A stretch of 64,000 nucleotides of DNA, from the NCBI GenBank assembly GCA_001940845.1, contig MSGV01000001.1, positions 165,241-229,240 of the forward strand, given 5' to 3'. The notes under the pieces were generated by a model. It made no database searches. It was not told where the DNA came from and saw only the letters and a list, made by a program, of their open reading frames with translations. The number at the start of each line of letters is the position of its first letter. Position 1 is the first letter of the stretch. The position numbers and the translations under genes were made by a program. The stretch is from Christensenellaceae bacterium Phil7. GTDB taxonomy: Bacteria > Bacillota > Clostridia > Christensenellales > CAG-138. This document shows positions 35,033 to 43,399 of the stretch, one piece after another.

Positions 35033-35193
35033 CATTTTGAGCCGAAAATAAATTGCCTGAATAATGTTTACGAGCTATTTGGTGGTTTTGTACTTTATTT
35101 CGTTACGAAAAAGAATATTAATATGTAAAATGCATACATTTTTAATGAACATTCAAAAAAGTAAAAAATTTTTGGTGAAAAAGTGCAATTGTA

Positions 35194-35223
35194 TTGCCCA
35201 AACTCATAAAGATATGCTATAAT
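35194..35223 (+). promoter_or_regulatory. Promoter of the NYN-domain gene
   Basis: TTGCCC, 18-bp spacer, TATAAT. The transcript would start near 35230, inside the left arm of the inverted repeat described next. Confidence 0.6.
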
Positions 35224-35227
35224 TTAT

Positions 35228-35290
35228 CTATAATTCAATAAACCGTGATGTGGATACCGTTCAACCGCATTGATTTCTATTGAATTATAG
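35228..35290 (+). repeat. 13-bp perfect inverted repeat in the NYN gene leader
   Basis: CTATAATTCAATA at 35228-35240 pairs with TATTGAATTATAG at 35278-35290 around a 37-nt loop. A third partial copy TATTGAATT lies at 35301. It overlaps the transcript start, so it could be an operator or an mRNA hairpin. Confidence 0.7.
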
Positions 35291-35405
35291 AAATGCACAC
35301 TATTGAATTCGGATTTATTAGGCGTATTTACCCTATTAATCTTTGGATCAAAAGTCTGAGTTATATTCCGTAAACATTAATTTAATAGAGAAAGGATGGC
35401 ATAAA

Positions 35406-36962
35406 ATGAGTATTGGTTTAAAAGGCAATGCGAGCAGTTTTGCAGGACATGATTACAGCTCAAATGGAATGACTGCTGAGCTCAATGTGGGGAACTATGA
35501 AAACGAGGCCGGCAGGATATCCGATGTTGGCAAGGAGCATGGCGCGCCATGTGCCGAAGAGCGCGATTCAGAATATGATGATGGCGACCTGCGATCATAC
35601 TCGGGAGGAGAAAGAGCCCACTATGCTGGTGGAAATAATACCTATGAGATAGTTTCTGCCGTTGGTTATCTTATTGGAGTGGATAAAGAAAAATTTGAGA
35701 AGGAGTATACGCCGCTTGCTCTGCCGGTTTATGAAAAGCTTGATAGGGATAAAAATGCTCGAATAATAAGGCATCTTTGCATAATTCGCACAAAGATAGA
35801 ATTGAATTTCCGAGCAATTTCCATGGAGATGAGGAATGGCATTCATTCAATAATCAATATGCCGGATTATGTTCCTGCGGAAAGCATCAATTCATTATAC
35901 GCAGACGGCGTGAGTTTTTATAAAAGCAGCAATAAAAAACTCAATCAGCATGTCATTGAGATAAATAAGCATATCAGCAACCGCATAAATAATTGCAAAT
36001 ATCTCTTCGGTTCTTGGATAAAATGGGAGTATATCAAGAATCTCTTCATAATGCCGAATGGGCTTGATGAGGCGGGAACGGCTGAAGCAGCGGATATTTA
36101 TTATAAAAACAAAATGTTGTATCCTTATCAGATGTATATAAACTGGATTCCGCAGCAGGAAGGGAATATTCTCGCCAATGATAAAAAATTCATGCTTCTG
36201 CTCTATAAATGGAATGGAGATATATTTAATGATTACAGCAAGGTATCCGATGCCGGCGAATACGTCAAAACGAATATTCACGATTTTATAAGCCAGAGCA
36301 ATCGCCTTGTTCTGATTGTAGATTGTGAAAATTCCGATCCGTATAAGCTATGTTCAACGCTTAAAGGGCTTGAAGAGGAGGATAGAGAGAAGATTTCAAA
36401 CATCATATTAATGGATGATGTACATACTGCAACTGCCTGGCAGCTGTTGGAGAATTATGTGGATGCTCCGTTTGAGAGGATAGTTACGGAGCGAATAAAG
36501 GCAAATAAATCCATTGTGGATGCAATGTTCATGGTTAGAGCATGTAAAGAGCATTATAAAAATAATGTAGATTCCTTTATCATAGTTTCAAGCGATTCGG
36601 ATTACTGGCCGTTGATAAAGGAGCTGCATGAAGCAAGATTTCTTGTTATGGTCGAGAGGGATAAGTGTGGACCGGATATGAAGAATGCCCTCATAGATAA
36701 TGAAGTATTCTATTGCCATATTGATGATTTCTATTCAGGCAACAGTGAGGATATCCGGAATGATGCGCTTATGAGAGCCATGTATCGTTATATGAAGGAG
36801 AGAATCCAATTCAATGTCAACGATATGCTTGATGCAGCTATGCTTTCGACAAGAATTGAGATGAACGAAGCGGAGCGTAAGCAGTTTTTTGATAGGAGGA
36901 TACGTCCGTTGACCGTTGAGGTCGATGATGAGGGAAATGTCAATTTCAGGTTGAATAATTAA
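35406..36962 (+). CDS. NYN (PIN-like nuclease) domain protein
   Basis: A 518-residue soluble protein. Residues about 1-80 are low-complexity and acidic. A helical middle (about 80-260) is unassigned. A NYN/PIN-like domain (about 275-440) has the expected acidic residues: LVLIVDCENSD, the Asp in SIVDAMFMV, and VSSDSDYWPLIKEL, a pattern typical of metal-dependent RNases such as LabA/MARF1-type NYN proteins. The last 80 residues are helical. The ATG follows AAAGG at 9 nt. Upstream is a 175-nt leader with an inverted repeat; the gene is alone. RNase activity is inferred from the family. Confidence 0.7.
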   Translation: MSIGLKGNASSFAGHDYSSNGMTAELNVGNYENEAGRISDVGKEHGAPCAEERDSEYDDGDLRSYSGGERAHYAGGNNTYEIVSAVGYLIGVDKEKFEKEYTPLALPVYEKLDRDKNARIIRHLCIIRTKIELNFRAISMEMRNGIHSIINMPDYVPAESINSLYADGVSFYKSSNKKLNQHVIEINKHISNRINNCKYLFGSWIKWEYIKNLFIMPNGLDEAGTAEAADIYYKNKMLYPYQMYINWIPQQEGNILANDKKFMLLLYKWNGDIFNDYSKVSDAGEYVKTNIHDFISQSNRLVLIVDCENSDPYKLCSTLKGLEEEDREKISNIILMDDVHTATAWQLLENYVDAPFERIVTERIKANKSIVDAMFMVRACKEHYKNNVDSFIIVSSDSDYWPLIKELHEARFLVMVERDKCGPDMKNALIDNEVFYCHIDDFYSGNSEDIRNDALMRAMYRYMKERIQFNVNDMLDAAMLSTRIEMNEAERKQFFDRRIRPLTVEVDDEGNVNFRLNN

Positions 36963-36979
36963 AATATATAAAACGAGGA

Positions 36980-37026
36980 ATGAGGGCACAGATTGCCAAA
37001 AGCAGTCTGCGCCTCTTCATTTTTTA
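36980..37026. terminator. Terminator after the NYN gene
   Basis: An imperfect stem (GAGGGCACAGATTGC with GCAGTCTGCGCCTC, with a GU pair and a bulge) followed by TTCATTTTTTAGG. It also works on the minus strand for the convergent dockerin gene. Confidence 0.7.
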
Positions 37027-37029
37027 GGT

Positions 37030-39336
37030 TTAAAGCTCAGGAATCAGCCCGATAACATGTCTATGAATCAAAGCCGCATCGATAACGGTGATGATCCCAT
37101 CGCCATTTATATCAGCAGCTTCAATATTTTCAACAGTAATGAGTCCAAGGCCGGCACGGAGCGCAAGCAGAGCATCAATCGTATCTACAACACCGTTGCC
37201 ATCGATATCTCCTCGGAGACTGGTGCTGGGGTTATAATCGATTATTTCAACATCAACTGCGGAAAGCTCACCATAACGGTATACCGTGAAAATATAATGC
37301 TTACCGCCCTCAAAGGTATAGTCATTATTTCTGCCGTTTGCGGTGCCGATATTATTGACTATGTCAATGATGGGACCATCATCATCCCAAATGCGGGGAT
37401 TTACTATTACCCAATCGTATACTCCTGCGGGGATGACTGCGGTATAGCTCTCATCAGCATAGATGCTGTCATCATCGGTATCGAAACTGCCATCGGCATT
37501 TGCCGGAAGCTTGTATTCGAAATTCGCATACCTGTCAACAGCACCTTCTGCACCATATGCGAAAGGCCCTTCGGTGGGGATGCTGTATCCATATTCGTTT
37601 GCATCATCATCGAGGAGCATCTGGAAGCCCGAGCCATCAAGCATGACTTCGCCATCGACTATAAGGGTGATGGTGGAGGTGCTGAGATCAAAATATCTGG
37701 CAGTCACTGAAGTATCGGAGAATATCCCAAGTCCATTATAATCCCAATCGATGAAAGTATAGCCGGCATGTGTTGGCGCATTCGGGAAATCTTCGGCGGT
37801 GAGAATATGACCGTTTTCAACAGTAATGGTCGAAAGTATCTCATTATTTGTACCATCGATAAAGGTGACGGTGTGATCGTCAATCTGGCCGTCTTCAACG
37901 GGGATGTTATTAGGAATGAACAGGCCAATGACGGGGCCGCCGTTGCCTATTACGCCGCAATCGGTCGCGGCTCCGGTATTGATATTGATGATGGTAAGTC
38001 CGGAAGCATCATAATCTGAAAATCTGCCCCAATAGAGTGTATTTGTATTATGATCGAAGCCCATGCTCTGAGCGCGCTTGAGCCCCATTCCGGTCGTTCC
38101 GATCAGCGAACCCTCGCCCGTGGTCAAATCAATGCGGTAAAGCTTACTGCCGTTGGAATAGGATTCGGTCAGGGTATAGGCGATACCCTCGGCGCTTATC
38201 GCAAGCGTCATGGCATTTTCAGTGCCGCATCTCACTGCGGCAATCTCGCTGATGGCACCGGTCGCACGCTCGATATTGCAGAGCACTGTATCACCATCGC
38301 TATTGGAAGCGAGAGCATAGAGCTTATTCGCGCTGTGATCAAATGCCATATCCTTTATGGTAAAAGAACCTGCATTTGCGCCGGTCGTATAGCTCAGATC
38401 GTTAAGATCCATAATGAAATAGGTCTTATCGGTGGTATAGCCATAGACGGTGCCGCCGGCAAACTCTGCTGCTGCAATGGTCAGATCAACAGCAAGCGGA
38501 TTGACAATTGCTGGATTTACATCGGTAAAATTCACAAAGCTCCCGCCGGTATAACCATAGAACTGCACGGGAGGAATGCCCTCAACTACTTCAACGCGGC
38601 AAACAGTGGAGACTCCGCCATCAACAGCGGTTATGGTTATATCCGCATTTCCGACCGCAACGCCGGTGACAATACCATTCTGGCTGACAACTGCAATCTC
38701 GGGATTGGAAGAGGTAAAGGTAACATCCTTATTGTATGCGTTTTCGGGAAGCACGGTCCAACCAAGCTGGAGCATCCTGCCCATTGAAACGGTCTCGAAT
38801 TCGGAGGAGGTGATGCTTTCAGGATGTACGGGTTCACCAACATAAACATTATCGAGCCATGCGGTATCCTCGAAATTATTACCGGAGCTATCCTTAATGA
38901 ATTCCCAGCGGAGCTCATGGCTTCCTGCGGTGAGCTCGAATGCAGTGTTTGTCCAATCGAGATCACCGGACCAGAGTGTCCAAGGGGAGGATGCTACGCA
39001 TTCTCCATCAATGGAAAATTTTAGCATATCCCAGCGAGCTTCGCAGCTTACTCGATAATCGAACATGACCACATCGCCTTCCTCTGCTGTTACGGAAGCG
39101 GAGACGGTTGATGTGGAAGAAGGCTGCCCCTGATTTGTGCTATGCGCCCAGCCGTTATCGGAATCGACGGCCCAGGGATAGGGATCATTGGTTATAAATT
39201 CAATGTTTCCGCCGGAAACGTTCAGTGCTTCATTGATTGAGAGTTTCACGGGGAGGGGCTTTTCTGCCATGGCGGGGATGGTAACGATTACGAAGACCAT
39301 CATGATCGCCATGAACAGTGAAAGACACTTTCTCAT
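37030..39336 (-). CDS. Secreted mosaic protein with Big2, InlB-repeat, DUF2436-like and dockerin domains
   Basis: A 768-residue exported protein built of modules: signal peptide (1-24); a beta-sandwich like those of MAM/concanavalin domains (about 35-165, GSHELRWEFIKD); a Big2 Ig-like domain (about 175-250, VTFTSSNPEIAVVSQNG); a propeller-like region (about 255-480); an InlB/Listeria-Bacteroides repeat (VTFIDGTNNEILSTI, then AGYTFIDWDY); a DUF2436-like domain shared with gingipain adhesins (YDWVIVNPRIWDDDG, then YIFTVYRYG); and a C-terminal dockerin with two loops (GDIDGNGVVDTIDALLAL, DINGDGIITVIDAAL). No catalytic domain is seen, so it is likely a binding or scaffold component. AAAGGAG precedes the ATG. 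Confidence 0.82.
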   Translation of the reverse strand: MRKCLSLFMAIMMVFVIVTIPAMAEKPLPVKLSINEALNVSGGNIEFITNDPYPWAVDSDNGWAHSTNQGQPSSTSTVSASVTAEEGDVVMFDYRVSCEARWDMLKFSIDGECVASSPWTLWSGDLDWTNTAFELTAGSHELRWEFIKDSSGNNFEDTAWLDNVYVGEPVHPESITSSEFETVSMGRMLQLGWTVLPENAYNKDVTFTSSNPEIAVVSQNGIVTGVAVGNADITITAVDGGVSTVCRVEVVEGIPPVQFYGYTGGSFVNFTDVNPAIVNPLAVDLTIAAAEFAGGTVYGYTTDKTYFIMDLNDLSYTTGANAGSFTIKDMAFDHSANKLYALASNSDGDTVLCNIERATGAISEIAAVRCGTENAMTLAISAEGIAYTLTESYSNGSKLYRIDLTTGEGSLIGTTGMGLKRAQSMGFDHNTNTLYWGRFSDYDASGLTIININTGAATDCGVIGNGGPVIGLFIPNNIPVEDGQIDDHTVTFIDGTNNEILSTITVENGHILTAEDFPNAPTHAGYTFIDWDYNGLGIFSDTSVTARYFDLSTSTITLIVDGEVMLDGSGFQMLLDDDANEYGYSIPTEGPFAYGAEGAVDRYANFEYKLPANADGSFDTDDDSIYADESYTAVIPAGVYDWVIVNPRIWDDDGPIIDIVNNIGTANGRNNDYTFEGGKHYIFTVYRYGELSAVDVEIIDYNPSTSLRGDIDGNGVVDTIDALLALRAGLGLITVENIEAADINGDGIITVIDAALIHRHVIGLIPEL

Positions 39337-39483
39337 TGTTTTTCTCCTTTATAAGTGATTTTTATTGTGCAAATATTAGCACATTCCATAGCATAGCATG
39401 TGATTTTGCTGAAATCAATGGACATTAATGTGAGATAGCGATCATTATAATATCACAAAACAATGGTTAAAGGATATGAATAA

Positions 39484-39512
39484 AAGCCGATCCATTTTAG
39501 GGGATTCGGCTT
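39484..39512 (-). terminator. Terminator of the propeller-like lipoprotein gene
   Basis: Minus strand AAGCCGAATCC pairs with GGATCGGCTT (one bulge) and runs into TTTATTC. Confidence 0.7.
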
Positions 39513-39545
39513 AAAAAGATTCAGATTTTCAATTATATTGATGCA

Positions 39546-40739
39546 TTATTGATTGGCTATGAGATCGGCATAAGGCACTTTATTTAAAAGTATTTTTGTA
39601 GTATAATCAAGTTTCTCCGGATTGATTATGCAAAGCCTTCCATCGATCACGGCGGCTATGAGTGCCATATCAGGGTTATTGTCATTTTCGGACAGCGTAA
39701 AATAACAGCTAGAATAGATGGAATCCATCTCTCCGAGATCGGTCAGATCAGCGAATTCTGCAAATTCCGAACCGAGCTTGCCAAGTCTGAACGTATAGGG
39801 TTTATCAGTGGAGCTCATGGAGGAATTTGCAAGGAACGCAAGATATTGCATCTTATCGGTGCTGCCCCATAGCTGTGCATATCCGGTATCGACCGTGTGT
39901 GATTTTGTTGAAAATGCACTTCCAAGATCTGCAGCGATGGTGTCGCTTCCGGCATGACCTTCACTGTTTACAAGATATAACTGGAGTGAAAGGATATCCT
40001 GATCATCAGGAAGCATGAGCAGCGCGGTATAATCTCCGGTTCCCCCAACGAAGAGTGAAAGCGCGCTTTGATAAATTGGATTTGAAACTGTGCCGCTCTC
40101 AAGCTCAAAGCGGCATAGATAGCTGTCTCCACCATCGGGGTTGACGCGAAGCGCATGTATGCTGCCGGTATCGTTCAGCCTTCCCTCAAAATTAAGCACG
40201 CTCCCCGCATTGAAACTCGCAGCCAGCTTGGATTCATTGCTTGCAATATCCAGGCACTGAATTTCATTATCAACCGGGAAATAATATTTCGTGCAGTCGT
40301 AATTGAATATGCCGCCATCGCTGGGCGTGCTCAGCTTCGTTAGCTGCTTGGAATCGATTGATCCAAGCATGAAAAAGGAGGAATGCTTCAATGCATCGTC
40401 ATAATCGCCTGTTTCAAATGCTTCGAGTACAAACCTTCCTTCGGCAAATGATTGGGGAAGAAGCTCATAACGATAACCCTTTTCTGGCTTAAATGTGAGT
40501 TTTTTAATAACCCTTTCAGCGGAAATATCGATGATATAGAGCTTGATATTGGATTCGCCGGGCTCAGCAGCAAGGAGTTTGCCTTCCCCTAAAGGCAGCA
40601 GTCTGGTATTTGCCCCCAGGTCGAGTCTGCGGAATTCATAAAGCTTGGCGTCAAAGCGTTCGGCAGTGGTCATTTTGCTGCATCCTATAACAGCAAATAC
40701 CATGCATAACGCCAAAAGTGCACAGAGTAGCTTTTTCAT
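39546..40739 (-). CDS. Lipoprotein with beta-propeller-like repeats
   Basis: A 397-residue lipoprotein: signal peptide with lipobox FAVIGC, then a domain of repeated four-strand-like units (for example LYIIDISAERVIKKLTF, EIQCLDIASNESKLAASF, LYLVNSEGHAGSD, LCIINPEKLDYTTKILL). The spacing suggests a seven-bladed propeller, but no named family was recognised. No catalytic residues can be proposed. GGAGG precedes the ATG and a good promoter lies 40 bp upstream, so it is a single-gene unit. Confidence 0.7.
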   Translation of the reverse strand: MKKLLCALLALCMVFAVIGCSKMTTAERFDAKLYEFRRLDLGANTRLLPLGEGKLLAAEPGESNIKLYIIDISAERVIKKLTFKPEKGYRYELLPQSFAEGRFVLEAFETGDYDDALKHSSFFMLGSIDSKQLTKLSTPSDGGIFNYDCTKYYFPVDNEIQCLDIASNESKLAASFNAGSVLNFEGRLNDTGSIHALRVNPDGGDSYLCRFELESGTVSNPIYQSALSLFVGGTGDYTALLMLPDDQDILSLQLYLVNSEGHAGSDTIAADLGSAFSTKSHTVDTGYAQLWGSTDKMQYLAFLANSSMSSTDKPYTFRLGKLGSEFAEFADLTDLGEMDSIYSSCYFTLSENDNNPDMALIAAVIDGRLCIINPEKLDYTTKILLNKVPYADLIANQ

Positions 40740-40776
40740 ATTAGCCTCCGAAATAGAAGATGGTTTAGATATAGCA

Positions 40777-40805
40777 ATGATAGCAATTATTCAATATAAT
40801 GTCAA
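40777..40805 (-). promoter_or_regulatory. Promoter of the propeller-like lipoprotein
   Basis: Minus strand TTGACA, 17-bp spacer, TATCAT. Confidence 0.75.
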
Positions 40806-40958
40806 GCTGAAATGTGAGGAAATCCGAAAATTCCACATGTATTCACTTAAGACAAAATCTTGTTCAATGCTGCAAAGCCCGGTAATGATCAATAAGCCAT
40901 TCGTGGAAATGCGAATGACAGTTTCCTGCGGATAAGATGAGGATTGATATTAAGTCGA

Positions 40959-41483
40959 TCAAACGTTATAAGCAAAAACTAGATCATCTCCATCGAGCTT
41001 GTCAGAGAGCTTAAAGCCAAGCTCCAAATATAGATTGTGTGCTTTTATATTGCTGACCTCTGCAGAGAGCATGATGGGCAAATCGGGCCTGGCAGCACAA
41101 AGCAGCCGCATTGCAAGTTTCGCCGCTGCTTTTCCGAGTCCTCTGCCCTGGTGCTCGGGGATAATGAAATAGCTCCAGGATGTATGGGTATGTTCCGACG
41201 GCTTTGTCTCAATAAATTCTGACAGGAGAATAAAGCCTATAGGAACAATTTTATCGATCTCAGATTTATAAATCAAATAAGGTATGAAGGAATCGGGATT
41301 CAAATATGCTCTTCCAATGGAAAAGCCTGCCGGATTTACCATGGCCTGCTGTTCGGGAGGAAGCTGAAAAATGCAGGTTGCCAAACCAAGCTCATCCTCC
41401 GTCCGTATCTCACGAAAGCAAACCAAATCGCTATGGAATTCGCTGTAAGGCAAGGTTTTTAATATATTTCTAAAAGTTGTCAT
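40959..41483 (-). CDS. GNAT family N-acetyltransferase
   Basis: A 174-residue GNAT protein. The acetyl-CoA motif A is IPEHQGRGLGKAAAKLAM (Q-x-x-G-x-G/A), followed by motif B NIKAHNLYLELGFK. The acceptor is unknown; the RimJ/RimL-like length allows protein or small-molecule targets. It begins 11 bp after the LRR lipoprotein stop and lacks its own promoter, so the two genes share a transcript, an unusual pairing for a cytoplasmic enzyme and a surface protein. Confidence 0.85.
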   Translation of the reverse strand: MTTFRNILKTLPYSEFHSDLVCFREIRTEDELGLATCIFQLPPEQQAMVNPAGFSIGRAYLNPDSFIPYLIYKSEIDKIVPIGFILLSEFIETKPSEHTHTSWSYFIIPEHQGRGLGKAAAKLAMRLLCAARPDLPIMLSAEVSNIKAHNLYLELGFKLSDKLDGDDLVFAYNV

Positions 41484-41494
41484 GCCATTTTACC

Positions 41495-43228
41495 TTAAAA
41501 GAAATCAACATTGCATTCGGGTAGTTCACGCTGGAGCTTTTCCAATGCTTTGCTTTTGACGGGGTTATTATATAGATCGAGAGTGCGCAGCTTCGGAAGA
41601 TCATAGAGCGGCTCAATATTGGAGATATCGTTGTCGTTAATATAGAGTCCTTCAAGGTTCTGAAGCCCGGATAGCGCAGAGATATCGCTGATGCCGCATT
41701 CACCAAGCGCAAGATGCTCAAGCCGCTGCATTCCGGATATCGGACCCAGGTCCGCATCCCCAAGCGGATTTCCATAGAGCGAGAGAACGGTCAAATTATT
41801 GAGCTTCTCAAGCGCAGAGATATCGGTTATTTTGTTCATACCCAAGCTGAGCCGTGTGAGCGAGGTCAGCTCTTCTAGGGGAGAAAGGTCGGTCACCATA
41901 CATGCATATATATCCAGTTCGGTAAGCTTAGTATGCCCCCTCAACGCTTCAAGATCGTTGATTTTGCATTCGGGCAGTAAAAGTGTCTCAAGCTGCTTTA
42001 AGTCCTTGAGCGGAGAAATATCATTGATCTCATCGTAGGATAAATCAAGCACTTTTAATTTCGTCAGCGTAGCCAAGCAGGAGATATCCTTAATGCCGGT
42101 GCAATAGAGATTCAGATTCTCAAGTGCTGTCAGCGCGGATAGTGCATCGAAGGATTCAACCTCCATGCTGCCGGAAAGATCCAGCTCACGAAGAGATTTC
42201 AGGTTGGAGAGCGCGGAAACATCATTCAGCTTCTCCGCGTTGACTTGCAATGTTCCGAGGTTTTCAAGATTTGAGAGTGCGTCCAAATTGCGAATACTCT
42301 CCCCGCTGAAGCTTAGATAGCTTAGATTGGTAAGTTGAGAGACCACGCTGAGATCCTTAAAATCCGAATATTGAGCATAAAGCCTTTCGAGACTTTTAAG
42401 ATCATTCAGAAAGGTGAGATTATCAAAATTTGTGCCGCAGTTGCTCAGATGCAGTTCACGCAGTGCAGAACAGCTCCGTATCGGTTCATAATTGGTTACG
42501 CCCGTACCTTCAAGATTGAGATACTCAATCGAGCGCATATCTTGCAGAACGGTCACAAAATTCAGCCTTTGGTTTCCACTCAGATCTAAATATGTAATAT
42601 TTTTCAGTGATTCCAAGTCGGAAATATCAGAGATCATGTTCATTCCATAGTAATCCGAACTGTCCAAAGGTTCACTGATATCCCCAAGGTCTAAATGAGT
42701 TAGTTTTACAAGTCCGGATAAGCTGGAGATATTGCTGACGGAGTTACCTGCCAGATCCAGCCAGGTGAGTTCAGTCAAAGCTGACAGCACTCGTATGCTG
42801 CTGATATAGTTGCCGCGAAGATTGAGCTTCGTGAGCTTGGGGAAGAGTTCAAGGTCACTTATATCGGTCAATTCGTTAAAGGAAAGGTCAAGCTCGGTGA
42901 TGTTTTCTATATCGGATGCGTAAACGTCCCTCCCATCTATACCTAGGACATTACGTACAGCAAAGCTGAATGCAGCATCAAAGAAGCGAAGAGGCTCGCC
43001 CGCAGGCATTGATGCCTTGTTCGGCTCAGAAGTATCTGTTCCGGTACCATCGTTTAAATTGGAGCTAAAATTCAGATCAACCGTTGGCTCGGGAGAATTG
43101 ATGATGGTGCGGGCACAGCCGGAGAAGCTGGGCAGAATAAGGAAGGCGCAAAGCAATACGAAAAAGAGCTCAGAAAGAATCCTCAAGACCTTGCGGGAAG
43201 ACTGCTGTTTTAAACTTCGTTTCATCAT
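41495..43228 (-). CDS. Internalin-like LRR lipoprotein
   Basis: A 577-residue lipoprotein. A basic N terminus and signal peptide end in lipobox PSFSGC. A Thr/Asp/Pro linker leads to about 18-20 LRRs of 21-24 residues of the internalin type (LxxLxxLxLxxNxIxDISPLxxL), including a slightly longer repeat near residue 185 (EPLDSSDYYGMNMI). There is no LPXTG or GW anchor; the lipid holds it to the membrane. A ligand cannot be named. GGAG precedes ATGATG. It is followed closely by the GNAT gene. Confidence 0.85.
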   Translation of the reverse strand: MMKRSLKQQSSRKVLRILSELFFVLLCAFLILPSFSGCARTIINSPEPTVDLNFSSNLNDGTGTDTSEPNKASMPAGEPLRFFDAAFSFAVRNVLGIDGRDVYASDIENITELDLSFNELTDISDLELFPKLTKLNLRGNYISSIRVLSALTELTWLDLAGNSVSNISSLSGLVKLTHLDLGDISEPLDSSDYYGMNMISDISDLESLKNITYLDLSGNQRLNFVTVLQDMRSIEYLNLEGTGVTNYEPIRSCSALRELHLSNCGTNFDNLTFLNDLKSLERLYAQYSDFKDLSVVSQLTNLSYLSFSGESIRNLDALSNLENLGTLQVNAEKLNDVSALSNLKSLRELDLSGSMEVESFDALSALTALENLNLYCTGIKDISCLATLTKLKVLDLSYDEINDISPLKDLKQLETLLLPECKINDLEALRGHTKLTELDIYACMVTDLSPLEELTSLTRLSLGMNKITDISALEKLNNLTVLSLYGNPLGDADLGPISGMQRLEHLALGECGISDISALSGLQNLEGLYINDNDISNIEPLYDLPKLRTLDLYNNPVKSKALEKLQRELPECNVDFF

Positions 43229-43284
43229 AATGGCTCCGTCAATTCAAGGCAATGTTGTGTGTGATGGGGTGAAATCACAAGTCT

Positions 43285-43313
43285 ATTGTATACGGATATG
43301 GTTGAATAGTCAA
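43285..43313 (-). promoter_or_regulatory. Promoter of the LRR lipoprotein-GNAT operon
   Basis: Minus strand TTGACT, 17-bp spacer, TACAAT. Confidence 0.7.
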
Positions 43314-43353
43314 GCTATATTTGGCGAAAAAGATCGAAATCATAAAAATTTTC

Positions 43354-43387
43354 CTCCGGCAGCATAAATGCGTAATAACTGCCGGAG
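43354..43387 (-). terminator. Terminator of glnN
   Basis: Perfect 9-bp stem CTCCGGCAG / CTGCCGGAG with a 16-nt loop, followed on the minus strand by GAAAATTTTTATG. Confidence 0.65.
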
Positions 43388-43399
43388 ACTGAAGCTTTT

